Shown here: piece by piece, positions 9,360-20,456 of the stretch
Position numbering within the stretch: position 1 is the stretch's first letter
How the letters are laid out: each line of letters opens with the position of its first letter
NCBI GenBank assembly: GCA_021780225.1
Contig: JAJXZF010000029.1
Coordinates: forward strand, 62,001 to 126,000
From: Deltaproteobacteria bacterium
GTDB lineage: Bacteria > Desulfobacterota > Binatia > Binatales > Binataceae
Length of the DNA stretch: 64,000 nt
Reading direction: 5' to 3'
The notes under the pieces: generated by a model
What the model was told of the DNA's origin: nothing
Database searches by the model: none
The model's input: the letters and a program-made list of their open reading frames with translations, nothing else
Program-made: the position numbers and the translations under genes

Positions 9360-9501
9360 TGAGATAAACTGGAAGGCGAATGAAACGTGCTGGACGAACG
9401 AAGGATACCGGCTTCACGCGGCCGCGCAAAGTCTTCGGCCCGATCGGCCGTCGCGGAGCGGGTGCAAACCTCGTCGTGGGCGTGTTCGGAGCGGCCCGCT
9501 G

Positions 9502-10116
9502 ATGGCGCGCTATCAACCGCACGACGCCTATTACTGGCGCGCGCGCGAGCGCGGATTGCCGTCGCGCGCCGCGTTCAAGCTCGACGAATTGCTCGCGCGC
9601 CATCGCCTGATCCGTTCCGGCGCGCGCGTTATCGATTTGGGATGCGCGCCCGGAGGATGGTTGGCGGTGCTTGCCGAAGCGGTGGGCGCCCGCGGCCGCG
9701 TGATCGGAATCGACCTTGCGCCGTCGCGAGTCGCGTCGCCCAACGTGATTGCGCTGACCGGCGATCTCAACGATCCGGCGATCCGCGCCGAAGCGCTCGC
9801 GCGTCTCGCCGGTCAAGCCGATCTCATCACCTCCGACCTTTCGCCTAAATTAACCGGAATCGCCGATCGCGATCAGGCGCGCTCGGCCGAATTGCTGTAT
9901 GTCGCGCTCGAATTCGCCCGGACGGCGCTCAGGCCGGGCGGCGCGATGGTGGCGAAGGCGTTTATGGGCGCCGCGTTCGACGAAATCGCGGCGGAATTCC
10001 GCCGGGCGTTCGCGCGCGTTGAACTTACGCGGCCTCGCGCGAGCCGTCCCGGTTCAGCCGAGATCTATCTGGTCGCGACCGGATTTAAGCCTGACCCCCA
10101 TCCGGCCCAAGCGTGA
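9502..10116 (+). CDS. rlmE: RlmE/FtsJ-family 2'-O-ribose methyltransferase
   Basis: A 204-residue SAM-dependent methyltransferase predicted to modify U2552 of 23S rRNA. The SAM motif DLGCAPGGW is at 45-53. The K-D-K-E tetrad of the FtsJ family is complete: K26 (FKLDELL), D112 (TSDLSPKLTG), K152 (VAKAFMG) and E187 (SAEIYLV). The frame extends upstream to 8923, but that part is the antisense of uvrD. The ATG at 9502 starts MARYQPHDAYYWRA, which fits the family's N terminus. It is divergent from uvrD. Conserved tetrad and length make the assignment firm. Confidence 0.92.
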   Translation: MARYQPHDAYYWRARERGLPSRAAFKLDELLARHRLIRSGARVIDLGCAPGGWLAVLAEAVGARGRVIGIDLAPSRVASPNVIALTGDLNDPAIRAEALARLAGQADLITSDLSPKLTGIADRDQARSAELLYVALEFARTALRPGGAMVAKAFMGAAFDEIAAEFRRAFARVELTRPRASRPGSAEIYLVATGFKPDPHPAQA

Positions 10117-10166
10117 TAGAATTGGCAATATCGCCTAACCGCGCATAAGCTCCGGACGAGAACGCG

Positions 10167-10985
10167 ATGCCGACCCGGTTGATAAAGACCCTGGCTTTGA
10201 TCAGCGCGGCTGGTCTGCTCGCTTCGTGTTCGTTGATTTCATGCGTTCGCGACGGCCAAGGTGCGCGCCCTTCGGCTAGCGGCGCGGTGACGGTGCATGT
10301 GGCGCGCGTCGGCTTCGATCAAGATTCGGGATCGCATTATGTGACCTTGATCGATCGGCGCGGGAATCGCGGCCTCGATATCGTCATCGGTCCTGAAGAG
10401 GCGCGGGAGATTGTCTTCGAGCTTCATGGCTTGAAGCCGGAACGGCCGCTTGCCAGCGATCTCCTGCGCACGTTCGTCGAGCGCAGCGGCGTTCATGTCG
10501 AGCGCGTCGAAATCACAGGTCTGCGCGATCAGACCTACTACGCGGCGATCGATCTCGATGGCCAACGCCGGCCGATCGACAGCCGTCCGAGCGACGCGAT
10601 CGCGCTCGCGCTTGGCGTGGGCGCTCCGATTTACGTCGAAGCGTCGCTGATGAGCGCGAAAGCCGGCGCTTCAAATATGAGTCCGGCGGTGGCGCGCGCG
10701 GCCGGCATTGCCGTGCAGGAACTTACTCCGAATCTGGCGGAATACTTTTCGGTATCGCCCGGAAGCGGCGTGGTCGTCGCCGATTTCGACGCCGGACAAG
10801 CGCAATCCGGCTTGCGGCGCGGCGATATTGTCACGGCGGTTGACGGGCGCGCGATCACTTCCACGACCGGCTTTGTCGAGGCGGCTGCGAGCGCCAAACG
10901 CCCGCTGGTGTTGAGCGTCCGTCGCGGCGGCCGTGCAATATCGATCACGCTTGCGCCCGCGGCGACCGCCGCCTCGGCGCACTAA
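10167..10985 (+). CDS. Lipoprotein with bifunctional-nuclease (BFN/DUF151) and PDZ domains
   Basis: A 272-residue protein. The N terminus is a lipoprotein signal with lipobox LLASC and C21 as the likely lipidation site. Residues about 40-165 match the BFN/DUF151 fold: VTLIDRRGNRGLDIVIGPEEAREI, RPLASDLLRTFVERSG and the hallmark IDSRPSDAIALALGVGAPIYV. A glycine-rich linker leads to a PDZ domain at about 190-265 (GVVVADFDAGQAQSGLRRGD, then IVTAVDGRAI). BFN proteins are usually cytoplasmic and linked to nuclease activity or to gene regulation, so an exported, PDZ-linked form is unusual. Whether nuclease activity remains is unknown. It lies 50 bases after rlmE. Confidence 0.8.
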   Translation: MPTRLIKTLALISAAGLLASCSLISCVRDGQGARPSASGAVTVHVARVGFDQDSGSHYVTLIDRRGNRGLDIVIGPEEAREIVFELHGLKPERPLASDLLRTFVERSGVHVERVEITGLRDQTYYAAIDLDGQRRPIDSRPSDAIALALGVGAPIYVEASLMSAKAGASNMSPAVARAAGIAVQELTPNLAEYFSVSPGSGVVVADFDAGQAQSGLRRGDIVTAVDGRAITSTTGFVEAAASAKRPLVLSVRRGGRAISITLAPAATAASAH

Positions 10986-11016
10986 GAATCCCGCTTCAAA
11001 TCGCTCGGCGGCGCTT

Positions 11017-12738
11017 TCAATGCGCCGCTGCGCGGCGAATCAGTAGGCTCCGGATGAATCGCGGATCGATCGGGCGTGCGGGATCGATATCGCCCAAATC
11101 CTCCTCCAGCAGGTTAAGGCATGAATTCACATAGTCCGCGGAGCGCCGCCGCAGATCTTCGCCAAGCCGCTCCTTCATCATTCCGTCGATCCGTATGCGG
11201 AAAGCGTCGCTCAGGCGCGCCGGGCGGGATTCCAGCGACAACATCGCACGGCGCGCCTCTTCGAGCCGGTCCGCCTCCAACGGCTCGATCGCCATCCGGC
11301 CGTCGATTAGGGCGCGCGCGAACGCGGTCAGCAAAATCTGGCTCAAGCGAATCTCGTAGCCGGCGATCTGCGCGCGAAACGCCGCTCCCGCGATATCCAG
11401 GCCGAACAGTGCGCGGAAAAGGTCGGGAGCCGCGTCAAGTTGTTCGAGCATCGCGTAGCCGAGATGGATGTCGCGCATCGACCGGAAATCGCGCATCGCG
11501 ACCGCGCCCTTGCGATCGAGAGCGCCATGGAATCGCGGCTGGCGTTCGAGGAATCCCCCCAGCGCTTCGCGATAAGGCGAATCCAGATACGGAATCTCGC
11601 GTCCGGACTCGGGCGTTAATCCGAAACGCCGCACGATCGATTCGGCGCGCGTGCGCAAATCGATCGTCAAGCTTACGCCGAGCCGGAACAGCAACTGCAG
11701 ATGCGTGGCGCGCAGATGCTCGATCGCGGTTTTCAGGTCGCCGCCCGCCAGATGCTCAAGGCCGAGATTCAGATAGTTGTGCGTCATCTCGACGGCGAGG
11801 CGCACCGCTTCAAGGTCGCCGAAATCCACCGAGCGCGCGACCAGCACCTGATTCGTCACGATCGCCATCTCGCTGCGCAGTTGGCGCCGTCCCTGCGCCG
11901 CGAATCCCGCCGTCAGCGCGGCGTTGAAGAGCGAATTTTCGGAGTCGGGCAGGGCGGGCGCCAGGTCCGGCGAAATCAGGTCCGTTTCTTCAAGCGCCTC
12001 GCGAATCGGCGGCGCGTACTGCGCCCGCAACGCCGTGAAATTCTGGGGATTCAAGTAGGCGAACACGCCCTGCGCGTCGAAATAATCCGGAAAACCCCGG
12101 TCGGCCAGGCGCGCGCTGCGGAATTGATACGCCTGCTCTTCCAGTTCCGCCTCGACGCCCCAGTAAATCTCATCCATCAATGCGGTGAAATAATTGTAGT
12201 CGCGCTCGAACGACTCTTCGATAAATTCCAGCAGATGGGCGTGAATCGAATCGTGGCGGATGAATTCGATCAGGTAATGCTCGTCGAATTGCACGAAGCG
12301 GTCCGACGGCGAGTCGGGCGAATCCTGCGGATCGGTCAGGCGATGGACGCGGATATATTGCCGCAGCAGCAGCGAAACCAGCTCCAGATCCAGCTCCATC
12401 AGGCCGTCGGCCAGCCGCTTGCGGCCCGCGTCGGCCATCGCCTCGATCCACTCGCGCATCCGCCCGAGGTTCGGCCGGTCCTTGTCCCAGCAATCGAGAT
12501 CGAAGAGCCATCGGACCTGCTCCGGCGCGGAAAGGCCGAGCAGATCGCCGGCGTCGGCCGAGCCAATCTCTTTCAGCGTGTAGAAGAGCGTTTCGGGCGC
12601 GAACGATTGCACCAATCGTTCGGCCTCCGGCGCCGATAAAATCAGGTCGCGCTTCTGACGCGCCGGCAATCCATAGAGAAACTCGAGTTTCTCCTGGAAG
12701 GGCAAATGCAAAAATTCTTCCTGCCTCGAATCAGGCAT
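11017..12738 (-). CDS. DUF6178-like conserved protein
   Basis: A 573-residue mostly alpha-helical soluble protein with no signal peptide or membrane segment. The N-terminal third carries helical repeats with alternating LLGLSAPEQVRWLFDLDCW and LDLELVSLLLRQYIRV segments, reminiscent of MgtE N-domain or FliG-type repeats. The overall layout recalls DUF6178, which has no established function. I make this family call from memory of the repeat pattern, so the exact family number needs a profile search. It is convergent with the BFN-PDZ gene (31 bases apart) and divergent from thiD. Confidence 0.6.
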   Translation of the reverse strand: MPDSRQEEFLHLPFQEKLEFLYGLPARQKRDLILSAPEAERLVQSFAPETLFYTLKEIGSADAGDLLGLSAPEQVRWLFDLDCWDKDRPNLGRMREWIEAMADAGRKRLADGLMELDLELVSLLLRQYIRVHRLTDPQDSPDSPSDRFVQFDEHYLIEFIRHDSIHAHLLEFIEESFERDYNYFTALMDEIYWGVEAELEEQAYQFRSARLADRGFPDYFDAQGVFAYLNPQNFTALRAQYAPPIREALEETDLISPDLAPALPDSENSLFNAALTAGFAAQGRRQLRSEMAIVTNQVLVARSVDFGDLEAVRLAVEMTHNYLNLGLEHLAGGDLKTAIEHLRATHLQLLFRLGVSLTIDLRTRAESIVRRFGLTPESGREIPYLDSPYREALGGFLERQPRFHGALDRKGAVAMRDFRSMRDIHLGYAMLEQLDAAPDLFRALFGLDIAGAAFRAQIAGYEIRLSQILLTAFARALIDGRMAIEPLEADRLEEARRAMLSLESRPARLSDAFRIRIDGMMKERLGEDLRRRSADYVNSCLNLLEEDLGDIDPARPIDPRFIRSLLIRRAAAH

Positions 12739-12859
12739 CTACTTCCTTCGCGCGCGGCGCGCCTTGCCGCGAAAGATACCGTTCGTCCAAAGCGACAATC
12801 AAGGCGGTCGTCCGCCGCATGGAGTTGGCCGTGCGTTGCGATGATAAGCTCGCGTTGCG

Positions 12860-13693
12860 ATGAAGATTCTCTCCAAAAATGACGGCGGCGCGCCTCCCGT
12901 CGCGATGACGATAGCCGGCAGCGATCCCGGCGGCGGCGCCGGTTTTCAGGCCGATCTCAAGACCTTCGCGGCCTTTCGCGTCCATGGCTTTTCCGTGATT
13001 ACGGCGGTGATCGCGCAGAACAGCGGCGTGGTCGATGCGATCGATCCGGTGGCGCCCCGAATGATATCGCGTCAAATCGAAACTCTGGCCGCCGAGCGCC
13101 GTCCGGATGCGCTCAAAACCGGCGCGCTTGCCGGCGCCGCGATCGTCCGAGCAGTCGCCCGCGCGATCGTCCGCTGCAAGCTGCCCGCGCCGGTCGTCGA
13201 TCCCGTGATCGTTTCCAGTAGCGGCGTGCGCCTGCTCGATTTGGCCGGCCAACGCGCGCTCACAAGAAGTTTGCTGCCGCTCGCGCGAATCGTGACGCCG
13301 AATCTGCACGAGGCCGAAGCGTTGTCCGGAATCGAGATCGACGGTCCCGAAGCGGCGCGCGCCGCCGCCCGCGCGATTTATCGCATGGGGCCGCGCGCGG
13401 TGCTGATCAAGGGCGGCCATCCGCCGCGAAATTCCGCGCCGGCGGCCAAACTCGTCGATCTGTTTTTCGACGGCCGCGGTTTTACCGAATATGCCGTGCG
13501 CCGCATTCCAGGCGGCGGCGCCCATGGCACAGGATGCGCCTTTTCCGCCGCGATCGCCGCGCATCTCGCCCGCGGGCTGGCGCTCGACGAAGCGGTTCGC
13601 GCCGCACAGCGCTATCTCGCCCGCGCCTTGCGCGCGGCCTATCGCTTGTCCCCTGCCTGCCGGCCGCTGCTCGACCATCTCGTGCGTTCGTGA
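12860..13693 (+). CDS. thiD: Hydroxymethylpyrimidine/phosphomethylpyrimidine kinase ThiD
   Basis: A 277-residue ribokinase-fold kinase that phosphorylates HMP and HMP-P in thiamine biosynthesis. The signature MTIAGSDPGGGAGFQADLKTF at about 16-36 binds the pyrimidine. VITAVIAQNS, VDPVIVSSSG and the anion-hole segment PGGGAHGTGCAFSAAI near 215-230 (catalytic Asp/Gly-Cys region) are all present. The C-terminal helix is ordinary. Either ATG 12860 or an internal start near the signature is possible; I keep 12860. No other thiamine gene or TPP riboswitch is seen nearby. Confidence 0.92.
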   Translation: MKILSKNDGGAPPVAMTIAGSDPGGGAGFQADLKTFAAFRVHGFSVITAVIAQNSGVVDAIDPVAPRMISRQIETLAAERRPDALKTGALAGAAIVRAVARAIVRCKLPAPVVDPVIVSSSGVRLLDLAGQRALTRSLLPLARIVTPNLHEAEALSGIEIDGPEAARAAARAIYRMGPRAVLIKGGHPPRNSAPAAKLVDLFFDGRGFTEYAVRRIPGGGAHGTGCAFSAAIAAHLARGLALDEAVRAAQRYLARALRAAYRLSPACRPLLDHLVRS

Positions 13694-13718
13694 TTTCAAG
13701 CGCTTGATAATTTGCAGA

Positions 13719-14168
13719 CTACTCAATCAACTCTTTCAAGGCGGCGCGGAAATTGTGGCTGCGCTCGGCGCCGCCGCCGAGCTTGATCAGCGCGTAACGC
13801 TCGTCGGCGTCGAGCCGCGACCATTCGCCGGCGCCGATCGTCACGCCCGCCGCGCGCGCGTTCTCGATGAGACGGGCGGGCGGGTCGGCGGGCGGGTCCG
13901 CTGCCCGGATTTCTTCGGCCGGCAACGGCTTGGTCGCGCCGGCGTCGCGCGCGGCGATCGCGCCGGCGAGAAATTCGCACAGGGCCGCGCGCTCCTCGTC
14001 GGCGCTCGCCGGCAGATGGCATACCGCGGCGCGTTCATGATGCGCCAGGGCCTGCCATTGCTTGAGGCTGATTTTGACTCCCGCCCGATCGAGCTTGCGC
14101 CGCACCGCCATCGGCACACAGGCGAGACTCTGATGCATTTCATCCTCGAATCCGAAGCGGCGAATCAT
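13719..14168 (-). CDS. NarM-like nitrate reductase associated protein
   Basis: A 149-residue soluble protein. It matches the nitrate reductase associated family best known from cyanobacterial NarM: the FGFEDEMHQSLACVPMAVRRKLD opening, an internal repeat (KISLKQWQALAHHERAAVCHLP and VTIGAGEWSRLDADERYALIKL) and the ending SHNFRAALKEL. In cyanobacteria NarM is needed for active molybdenum nitrate reductase. No nitrate reductase is present here. Instead it is divergent from fdsG, a gene of a molybdenum formate dehydrogenase, so a role in maturing that enzyme is a reasonable inference. The family match is from recognition, not a search. Confidence 0.8.
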   Translation of the reverse strand: MIRRFGFEDEMHQSLACVPMAVRRKLDRAGVKISLKQWQALAHHERAAVCHLPASADEERAALCEFLAGAIAARDAGATKPLPAEEIRAADPPADPPARLIENARAAGVTIGAGEWSRLDADERYALIKLGGGAERSHNFRAALKELIE

Positions 14169-14375
14169 GATTCAACCTCGTCGCGGGCGGTTATTGTTGA
14201 TTTAAGCTGTCGCCGCCCGGCCGCCTTCAGTTTAGCATCAGCGCCCGCTTCGCGGATGCGGCCGCCGCCTCTTGACGGAAATCTTCGCATGGATGACGCT
14301 CGGATCAGGCCGCTGGCGCGCCGCGTTAGCTGCTGGACACGAGTGCGGCCGTCCGCCGAAGATTGTGAAATTGTG

Positions 14376-14848
14376 ATGGATTCTGCTGAAACCTGGAATA
14401 AAGATGCAGTCGCGGCGATAGTCGCTGCGCTTAAAGATGCGCCGGGGGCGCTGCTGCGAATTCTGCGCCGCGTGCAGGATGATCTGGGATGGGTTCCGCC
14501 GCCGGCGCTGCCGATGATCGCGCACGGACTCAATCTGTCGCGCGCGGAAGTTCACGGCGTAGCCTCGTTTTACCACGATTTTCGCCACACTCCGCCGGCG
14601 CGCAATGTCATCCGCCTGTGCCGGGCCGAATCATGTCAGGCGCTGGGAGCCGAAGCGCTCGCCCGGCATGTCCGCAGCCGGCTCGGCGTGGGCTTTGGCG
14701 GGACGACCGCCGACCGCAGCTTCGCGCTTGAAGCCGTCTATTGTCTCGGCAACTGCGCCTGCTCGCCCGCCGGCGTGATCAACGGCCATCTGCTGGGCCG
14801 CTTGACGCCGGAGGCGTTCGACGACGCGCTGGAAAGCCTGGTGCGCCG

Positions 14849-14852
<4 letters not shown>
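14376..14852 (+). CDS. fdsG: NAD-dependent formate dehydrogenase gamma subunit FdsG
   Basis: A 158-residue NuoE-like protein with a thioredoxin-fold [2Fe-2S] domain. The four cluster cysteines are C82 and C87 (LCRAESC) and C123 and C127 (YCLGNC). The helical opening LLRILRRVQDDLGWVP fits FdsG/HoxE/NuoE. It passes electrons between the FMN subunit and FdsA in the cytoplasmic NAD-linked enzyme. ATG 14376 is chosen, though an in-frame ATG at 14289 is also possible. Its stop overlaps fdsB in ATGA, indicating translational coupling. Confidence 0.9.
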
Positions 14853-16423
<1,571 letters not shown>

Positions 16424-16448
16424 CGTTTTCTGGAACTGGAGAATCGAC

Positions 16449-19265
16449 GTGCACGCAATCGACGATCGGGATTTCGGCGCTCCGGCGCGCGAGTCGGCGC
16501 AGTCTGCAACGCTGGCGATCGACGGCAGGGAAATTACCGTTCCCGCCGGCACGGCGCTGATCCGCGCGGCTGCGCTGGCCGGCGTCTCGATTCCTAAACT
16601 CTGCGCCACCGACTCGCTCGAACCGTTCGGCTCGTGCCGGCTCTGCCTGGTCGAGATCGACGGACGCAAGGGTTATCCCGCGTCGTGCACCACGCCGGCC
16701 GAATCCGGCATGAAGGTCCGCACGCAATCCGAGGCGCTCGGCAAGCTCCGCCGGAACGTGATGGAGCTTTACCTGACGGACCATCCGCTCGATCCGTTCG
16801 AGTGCAAGGCCGGCGGCGCCTGCGAGTTGCATCGGATGGCGGCCGAGGCCGGATTGCGCGAAGTGCGTTATCCGCGCGGCGGCGCCAACCATCTGGATTT
16901 GCAAGCCGACGATTCCAATCCATATTTCACCTTCGATCCGACGCGCTGCATCTTGTGCTCACGATGCGTGCGCGCGTGCGACGATATCCAGGGCACGTTC
17001 GCTCTGACGATCGAGGGCCGGGGCTTCGCGTCGCAGATGACGCCCGGACAGCACGAGCATTATCTCGATTCGGAATGCGTTTCGTGCGGCGCCTGCGTGC
17101 AGGCCTGTCCGACTGACGCGCTGATGGAAAAGACCGTGCTCGAAGGCGGCTCGGCCGACCGCGCAATCGTGACCACCTGCGGCTATTGCGGCGTGGGATG
17201 CTCGTTCAAGGCGGAACTGCGCGGCGACCGTATCGTGCGGATGGTTCCGAACAAGAACGGATTGCCGAATCACGGCCATTCGTGCGTCAAAGGCCGTTTC
17301 GCCTGGGGCTACGCGACGCATCCCGACCGCGTGCGGCGGCCGATGATCCGCAGGCGCATTGCCGATCCGTGGCGCGAGGTTTCGTGGAACGAAGCGCTCG
17401 CTTACGCCGCGGCCGAACTGAAACGCGTGCAAAAACAATACGGACGCGGCGCGGTGGGCGGAATCACGTCGTCGCGCTGCACCAACGAAGAAGCGTACCT
17501 CGTGCAGAAACTGGTGCGCGCGGGCTTCGGCAACAACAACGTCGACACCTGCGCGCGGGTCTGCCATTCGCCGACCGGCTACGGCCTCAAGACGGCGTTT
17601 GGCACGCCGGCAGGCACGCAGGATTTCGATTCGATCAATCAGGCCGACGTCGTCATGGTGATCGGCGCGAATCCCACCGAGGGCCATCCGGTGTTCGCGT
17701 CGCTCATGAAGCGGCGGCTGCGCGCGGGCGCGCGGCTGATTGTGATCGACCCGCGCGCGATCGAGCTGGTGCGGATGCCGCATGTCGCGGCCGATTATTT
17801 CCTGCAACTCACGCCGGGAACCAACGTTGCGGTCCTTAATGCGCTGGCGCACACGATCGTCGCGGAAGGCCTCGTGAACGAGGCGTTTGTCGCCGCGCGC
17901 GGCGAGCCGCATGAGTACGCCCGCTGGCGCGAATTCATTCTCGCGGAGCGCAATTCGCCCGAGGCGGCCGAATCGATCACGGGCGTGCCGGCGGACCAGA
18001 TTCGCGGCGCGGCGCGGCTCTACGCCAAGGGCCCGAACTCCGCGATCTACTATGGCCTCGGCGTGACCGAGCATGCGCAGGGCAGCACGGCGGTGCTCGC
18101 GATGGCGAACCTCGCGATGGCGGCCGGGATGCTCGGCCGCGAGGGCGTCGGCGTGAATCCGCTGCGCGGCCAGAACAACGTGCAGGGATCCAACGACGTT
18201 GGCTCCTTTCCGCATGAGCTGACGGGCTATCGCCACGTTTCCGATCCCGCGCTGCGCGCGCAATTTGAAAAGGCGTGGGGCGTCACGCTCGATCCGGAGC
18301 CGGGGCTTCGTATTCCCAACATGTTCGACGCCGCGCTCGACGGCAGTTTCAAGGGCCTGTATGTCGAAGGCGAGGATATCGCCCAGTCGGATCCGAATTC
18401 CCAACATGTCGCGGCGGCGCTTTCAGCGATGGAGATCGTGATCGTTCAGGACATCTTCCTGAATGAGACCTCGAAATACGCCCATGTCTTTTTGCCGGGT
18501 TCATCCTTCCTTGAGAAAAATGGCACGTTCACCAATGCCGAGCGGCGCATTTCGCCGGTGCGCAAAGCGATGGCGCCGTTGGCCGGCAAGGAGGATTGGG
18601 AGGTAACCTGCGCGCTGGCGGAGGCGCTGGGCTATCCGATGCGATATCGCCATCCGTCGGAAATCATGGACGAGATTGCGCGCCTGACTCCCACTTTCGC
18701 CGGCGTCAGCTATGAAAAGCTCGACCGGCTGGGATCGGTTCAATGGCCGTGCAACGAAGCGGCGCCGGCGGGCACGCCGGTGATGCACGTTGGCGAGTTT
18801 GTCCGCGGCCGCGGACGGTTTTTGCCGACCGCGTATGTTCCCACGCCTGAAAAGACCGGGCCGCGCTTTCCGTTGATCCTGACCACCGGCCGAATTTTGA
18901 CGCAGTACAATGTCGGCACCCAGACGCGCCGCACCGGCAACGTCGCGTGGCATCCCGAGGACCGTCTGGAAATCCATCCGCATGACGCCGAGCAGCGCGG
19001 CGTTCGCGACGGCGATTGGGTCGAAGTCGCCAGCCGCGCCGGCGCGATCGTGCTGCGCGCTACGATCACCGATCGGGTCGCGCCGGGCGTCGTCTATACC
19101 ACGTTTCATCATCCTGAGACGGGTGCGAACGTCGTGACGACCGAAAATTCGGACTGGGCTACCAATTGCCCCGAATACAAGGTCACCGCCGTTCAGGTGA
19201 TGCCGACGCCACGCCGGCCGGAGCGTTTACCCGCCGATCGCGTAATTCACACGGCCGCGTCCTAA
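16449..19265 (+). CDS. fdsA: NAD-dependent formate dehydrogenase alpha subunit FdsA
   Basis: A 938-residue molybdopterin subunit that oxidises formate to CO2. It opens with a NuoG-like [2Fe-2S] domain (cysteines in LCATDSLEPFGSCRLC and ASCTTP), then a DHPLDPFEC/GGACELH region and two [4Fe-4S] motifs (CILCSRCVRACD and CVSCGACVQACP). The catalytic domain has its own cluster motif beginning CGYCGVGC. The predicted Mo ligand is Cys372 with His373 (ARVCHSPTG), so it is a cysteine and not a selenocysteine form. The start is GTG at 16449. fdsD is not directly downstream, which is unusual. Confidence 0.94.
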   Translation: MHAIDDRDFGAPARESAQSATLAIDGREITVPAGTALIRAAALAGVSIPKLCATDSLEPFGSCRLCLVEIDGRKGYPASCTTPAESGMKVRTQSEALGKLRRNVMELYLTDHPLDPFECKAGGACELHRMAAEAGLREVRYPRGGANHLDLQADDSNPYFTFDPTRCILCSRCVRACDDIQGTFALTIEGRGFASQMTPGQHEHYLDSECVSCGACVQACPTDALMEKTVLEGGSADRAIVTTCGYCGVGCSFKAELRGDRIVRMVPNKNGLPNHGHSCVKGRFAWGYATHPDRVRRPMIRRRIADPWREVSWNEALAYAAAELKRVQKQYGRGAVGGITSSRCTNEEAYLVQKLVRAGFGNNNVDTCARVCHSPTGYGLKTAFGTPAGTQDFDSINQADVVMVIGANPTEGHPVFASLMKRRLRAGARLIVIDPRAIELVRMPHVAADYFLQLTPGTNVAVLNALAHTIVAEGLVNEAFVAARGEPHEYARWREFILAERNSPEAAESITGVPADQIRGAARLYAKGPNSAIYYGLGVTEHAQGSTAVLAMANLAMAAGMLGREGVGVNPLRGQNNVQGSNDVGSFPHELTGYRHVSDPALRAQFEKAWGVTLDPEPGLRIPNMFDAALDGSFKGLYVEGEDIAQSDPNSQHVAAALSAMEIVIVQDIFLNETSKYAHVFLPGSSFLEKNGTFTNAERRISPVRKAMAPLAGKEDWEVTCALAEALGYPMRYRHPSEIMDEIARLTPTFAGVSYEKLDRLGSVQWPCNEAAPAGTPVMHVGEFVRGRGRFLPTAYVPTPEKTGPRFPLILTTGRILTQYNVGTQTRRTGNVAWHPEDRLEIHPHDAEQRGVRDGDWVEVASRAGAIVLRATITDRVAPGVVYTTFHHPETGANVVTTENSDWATNCPEYKVTAVQVMPTPRRPERLPADRVIHTAAS

Positions 19266-19406
19266 GCGCTGATTCGGCTCGCCCGGTTGCCCTGATTTGA
19301 TTTGCTGGAGCGCCAGCTACCGGCGATATGGTTTCCAGCAAGGATAAAGAGAGAACGATTAACTAATTCTCTGCATTATAAATCGCGTGTCGGATAAGAT
19401 TGCCGG

Positions 19407-20240
19407 GTGATAAGCGATAGCTTGAATCATCCCGGCCTGATTGCTCTCGTTGCGTTCATCGTTCTGGCGTTGGGCGCCAAAGTCGGCGGCTCGATCGGCG
19501 CTCGAACATGTGCGGGCGAACTCGAAATTTCAAGCACGGTTCAGGGCGCTATCCTCGCTTTATTGGGACTGCTGTTGGGATTCACCTTCGCGATGGCGTT
19601 ATCGCGGTACGAAACCCGGCGCACGCTGGTGCTGGACGAATCCAACGCGATCGGAACGGCCTTTCTGCGCTCATCGCTCGCGCCCGAACCGTATCGCGCC
19701 GATATTCGGAACGCATTGCGGGCCTACGCCACGGCACGGCTGGAGTTCTATCAAGCGGGCTATGATTCGCAGCGGATGGCGGCCGCATTGGATCAAACGT
19801 CGCGTCTCCAAGCGCGGCTATGGTCCGATGCGGTTGCGGCGGTCAAAGCGCGGCCGACGGTTGCGACTTCGCTGTTCGTGCAGTCGCTTAACGAGGTAAT
19901 CGATTTCGACGCCAAGCGCCGCGACGCGCTCGATGATCGGATTCCGGCTCCGGTATGGATCACGCTGGGAGTCGTTTCACTTCTTGCGACCTTTTTAACG
20001 GGATATTTCGAGCGCAAGCGCTTTTCTCCATTAAATTTGGCGATACCGATAACAGTCGCGGTGGTCTTGGGTTTGATCGCGGATCTCGACGCTCCACGCA
20101 GCGGTTCGATCGAGGTTAGCCAGCAGCAGATGGTGCGGCTTGAACATACGCTTGCGGCGGTTCCGCAACGCGCGCCGGGATCGTCCGCGGCGGCGAACGG
20201 CGCCGCGCCGGCGCGTCCCGAAGGGTTCCCGCCGAATTGA
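19407..20240 (+). CDS. DUF4239 (bestrophin-like) membrane protein
   Basis: A 277-residue inner-membrane protein. Two N-terminal membrane segments (about 10-28 and 47-68) precede a polar helical domain with ALSRYETRRTLVLDESNAIGTAFLR, which is typical of DUF4239. Two more segments follow (about 190-207 and 212-228). The tail is Ala/Pro-rich. DUF4239 is distantly related to bestrophin channels, and no substrate is established. It starts at GTG 19407. It sits between fdsA and fdsD, an odd position that could mean a link to formate or proton balance, or simply insertion. Confidence 0.8.
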   Translation: MISDSLNHPGLIALVAFIVLALGAKVGGSIGARTCAGELEISSTVQGAILALLGLLLGFTFAMALSRYETRRTLVLDESNAIGTAFLRSSLAPEPYRADIRNALRAYATARLEFYQAGYDSQRMAAALDQTSRLQARLWSDAVAAVKARPTVATSLFVQSLNEVIDFDAKRRDALDDRIPAPVWITLGVVSLLATFLTGYFERKRFSPLNLAIPITVAVVLGLIADLDAPRSGSIEVSQQQMVRLEHTLAAVPQRAPGSSAAANGAAPARPEGFPPN

Positions 20241-20456
20241 TCGCTCGGCTATTCAGTGAATCCCATGAAATCGCGCGGGCCGTAATTGTCGATGGCGCTT
20301 AATCCCGCACAATGGGAATTTTCCGCCTCGCTGCGCATGTCCGCGAAAATGAGCCGATTTTCGGCCTCGCCGCGGGTCTTTCGTTCCTTGGTTGTTCCTA
20401 GGATGATGCATCCGGAGAGCCGCGCCGGGAAGGCGTGGCGGGACGAAGAGCGCGAT

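Noticed and set aside
8923-9501. 5' extension of the rlmE frame
   Set aside because: Antisense to uvrD and without similarity to the methyltransferase N terminus; the ATG at 9502 gives the family start.
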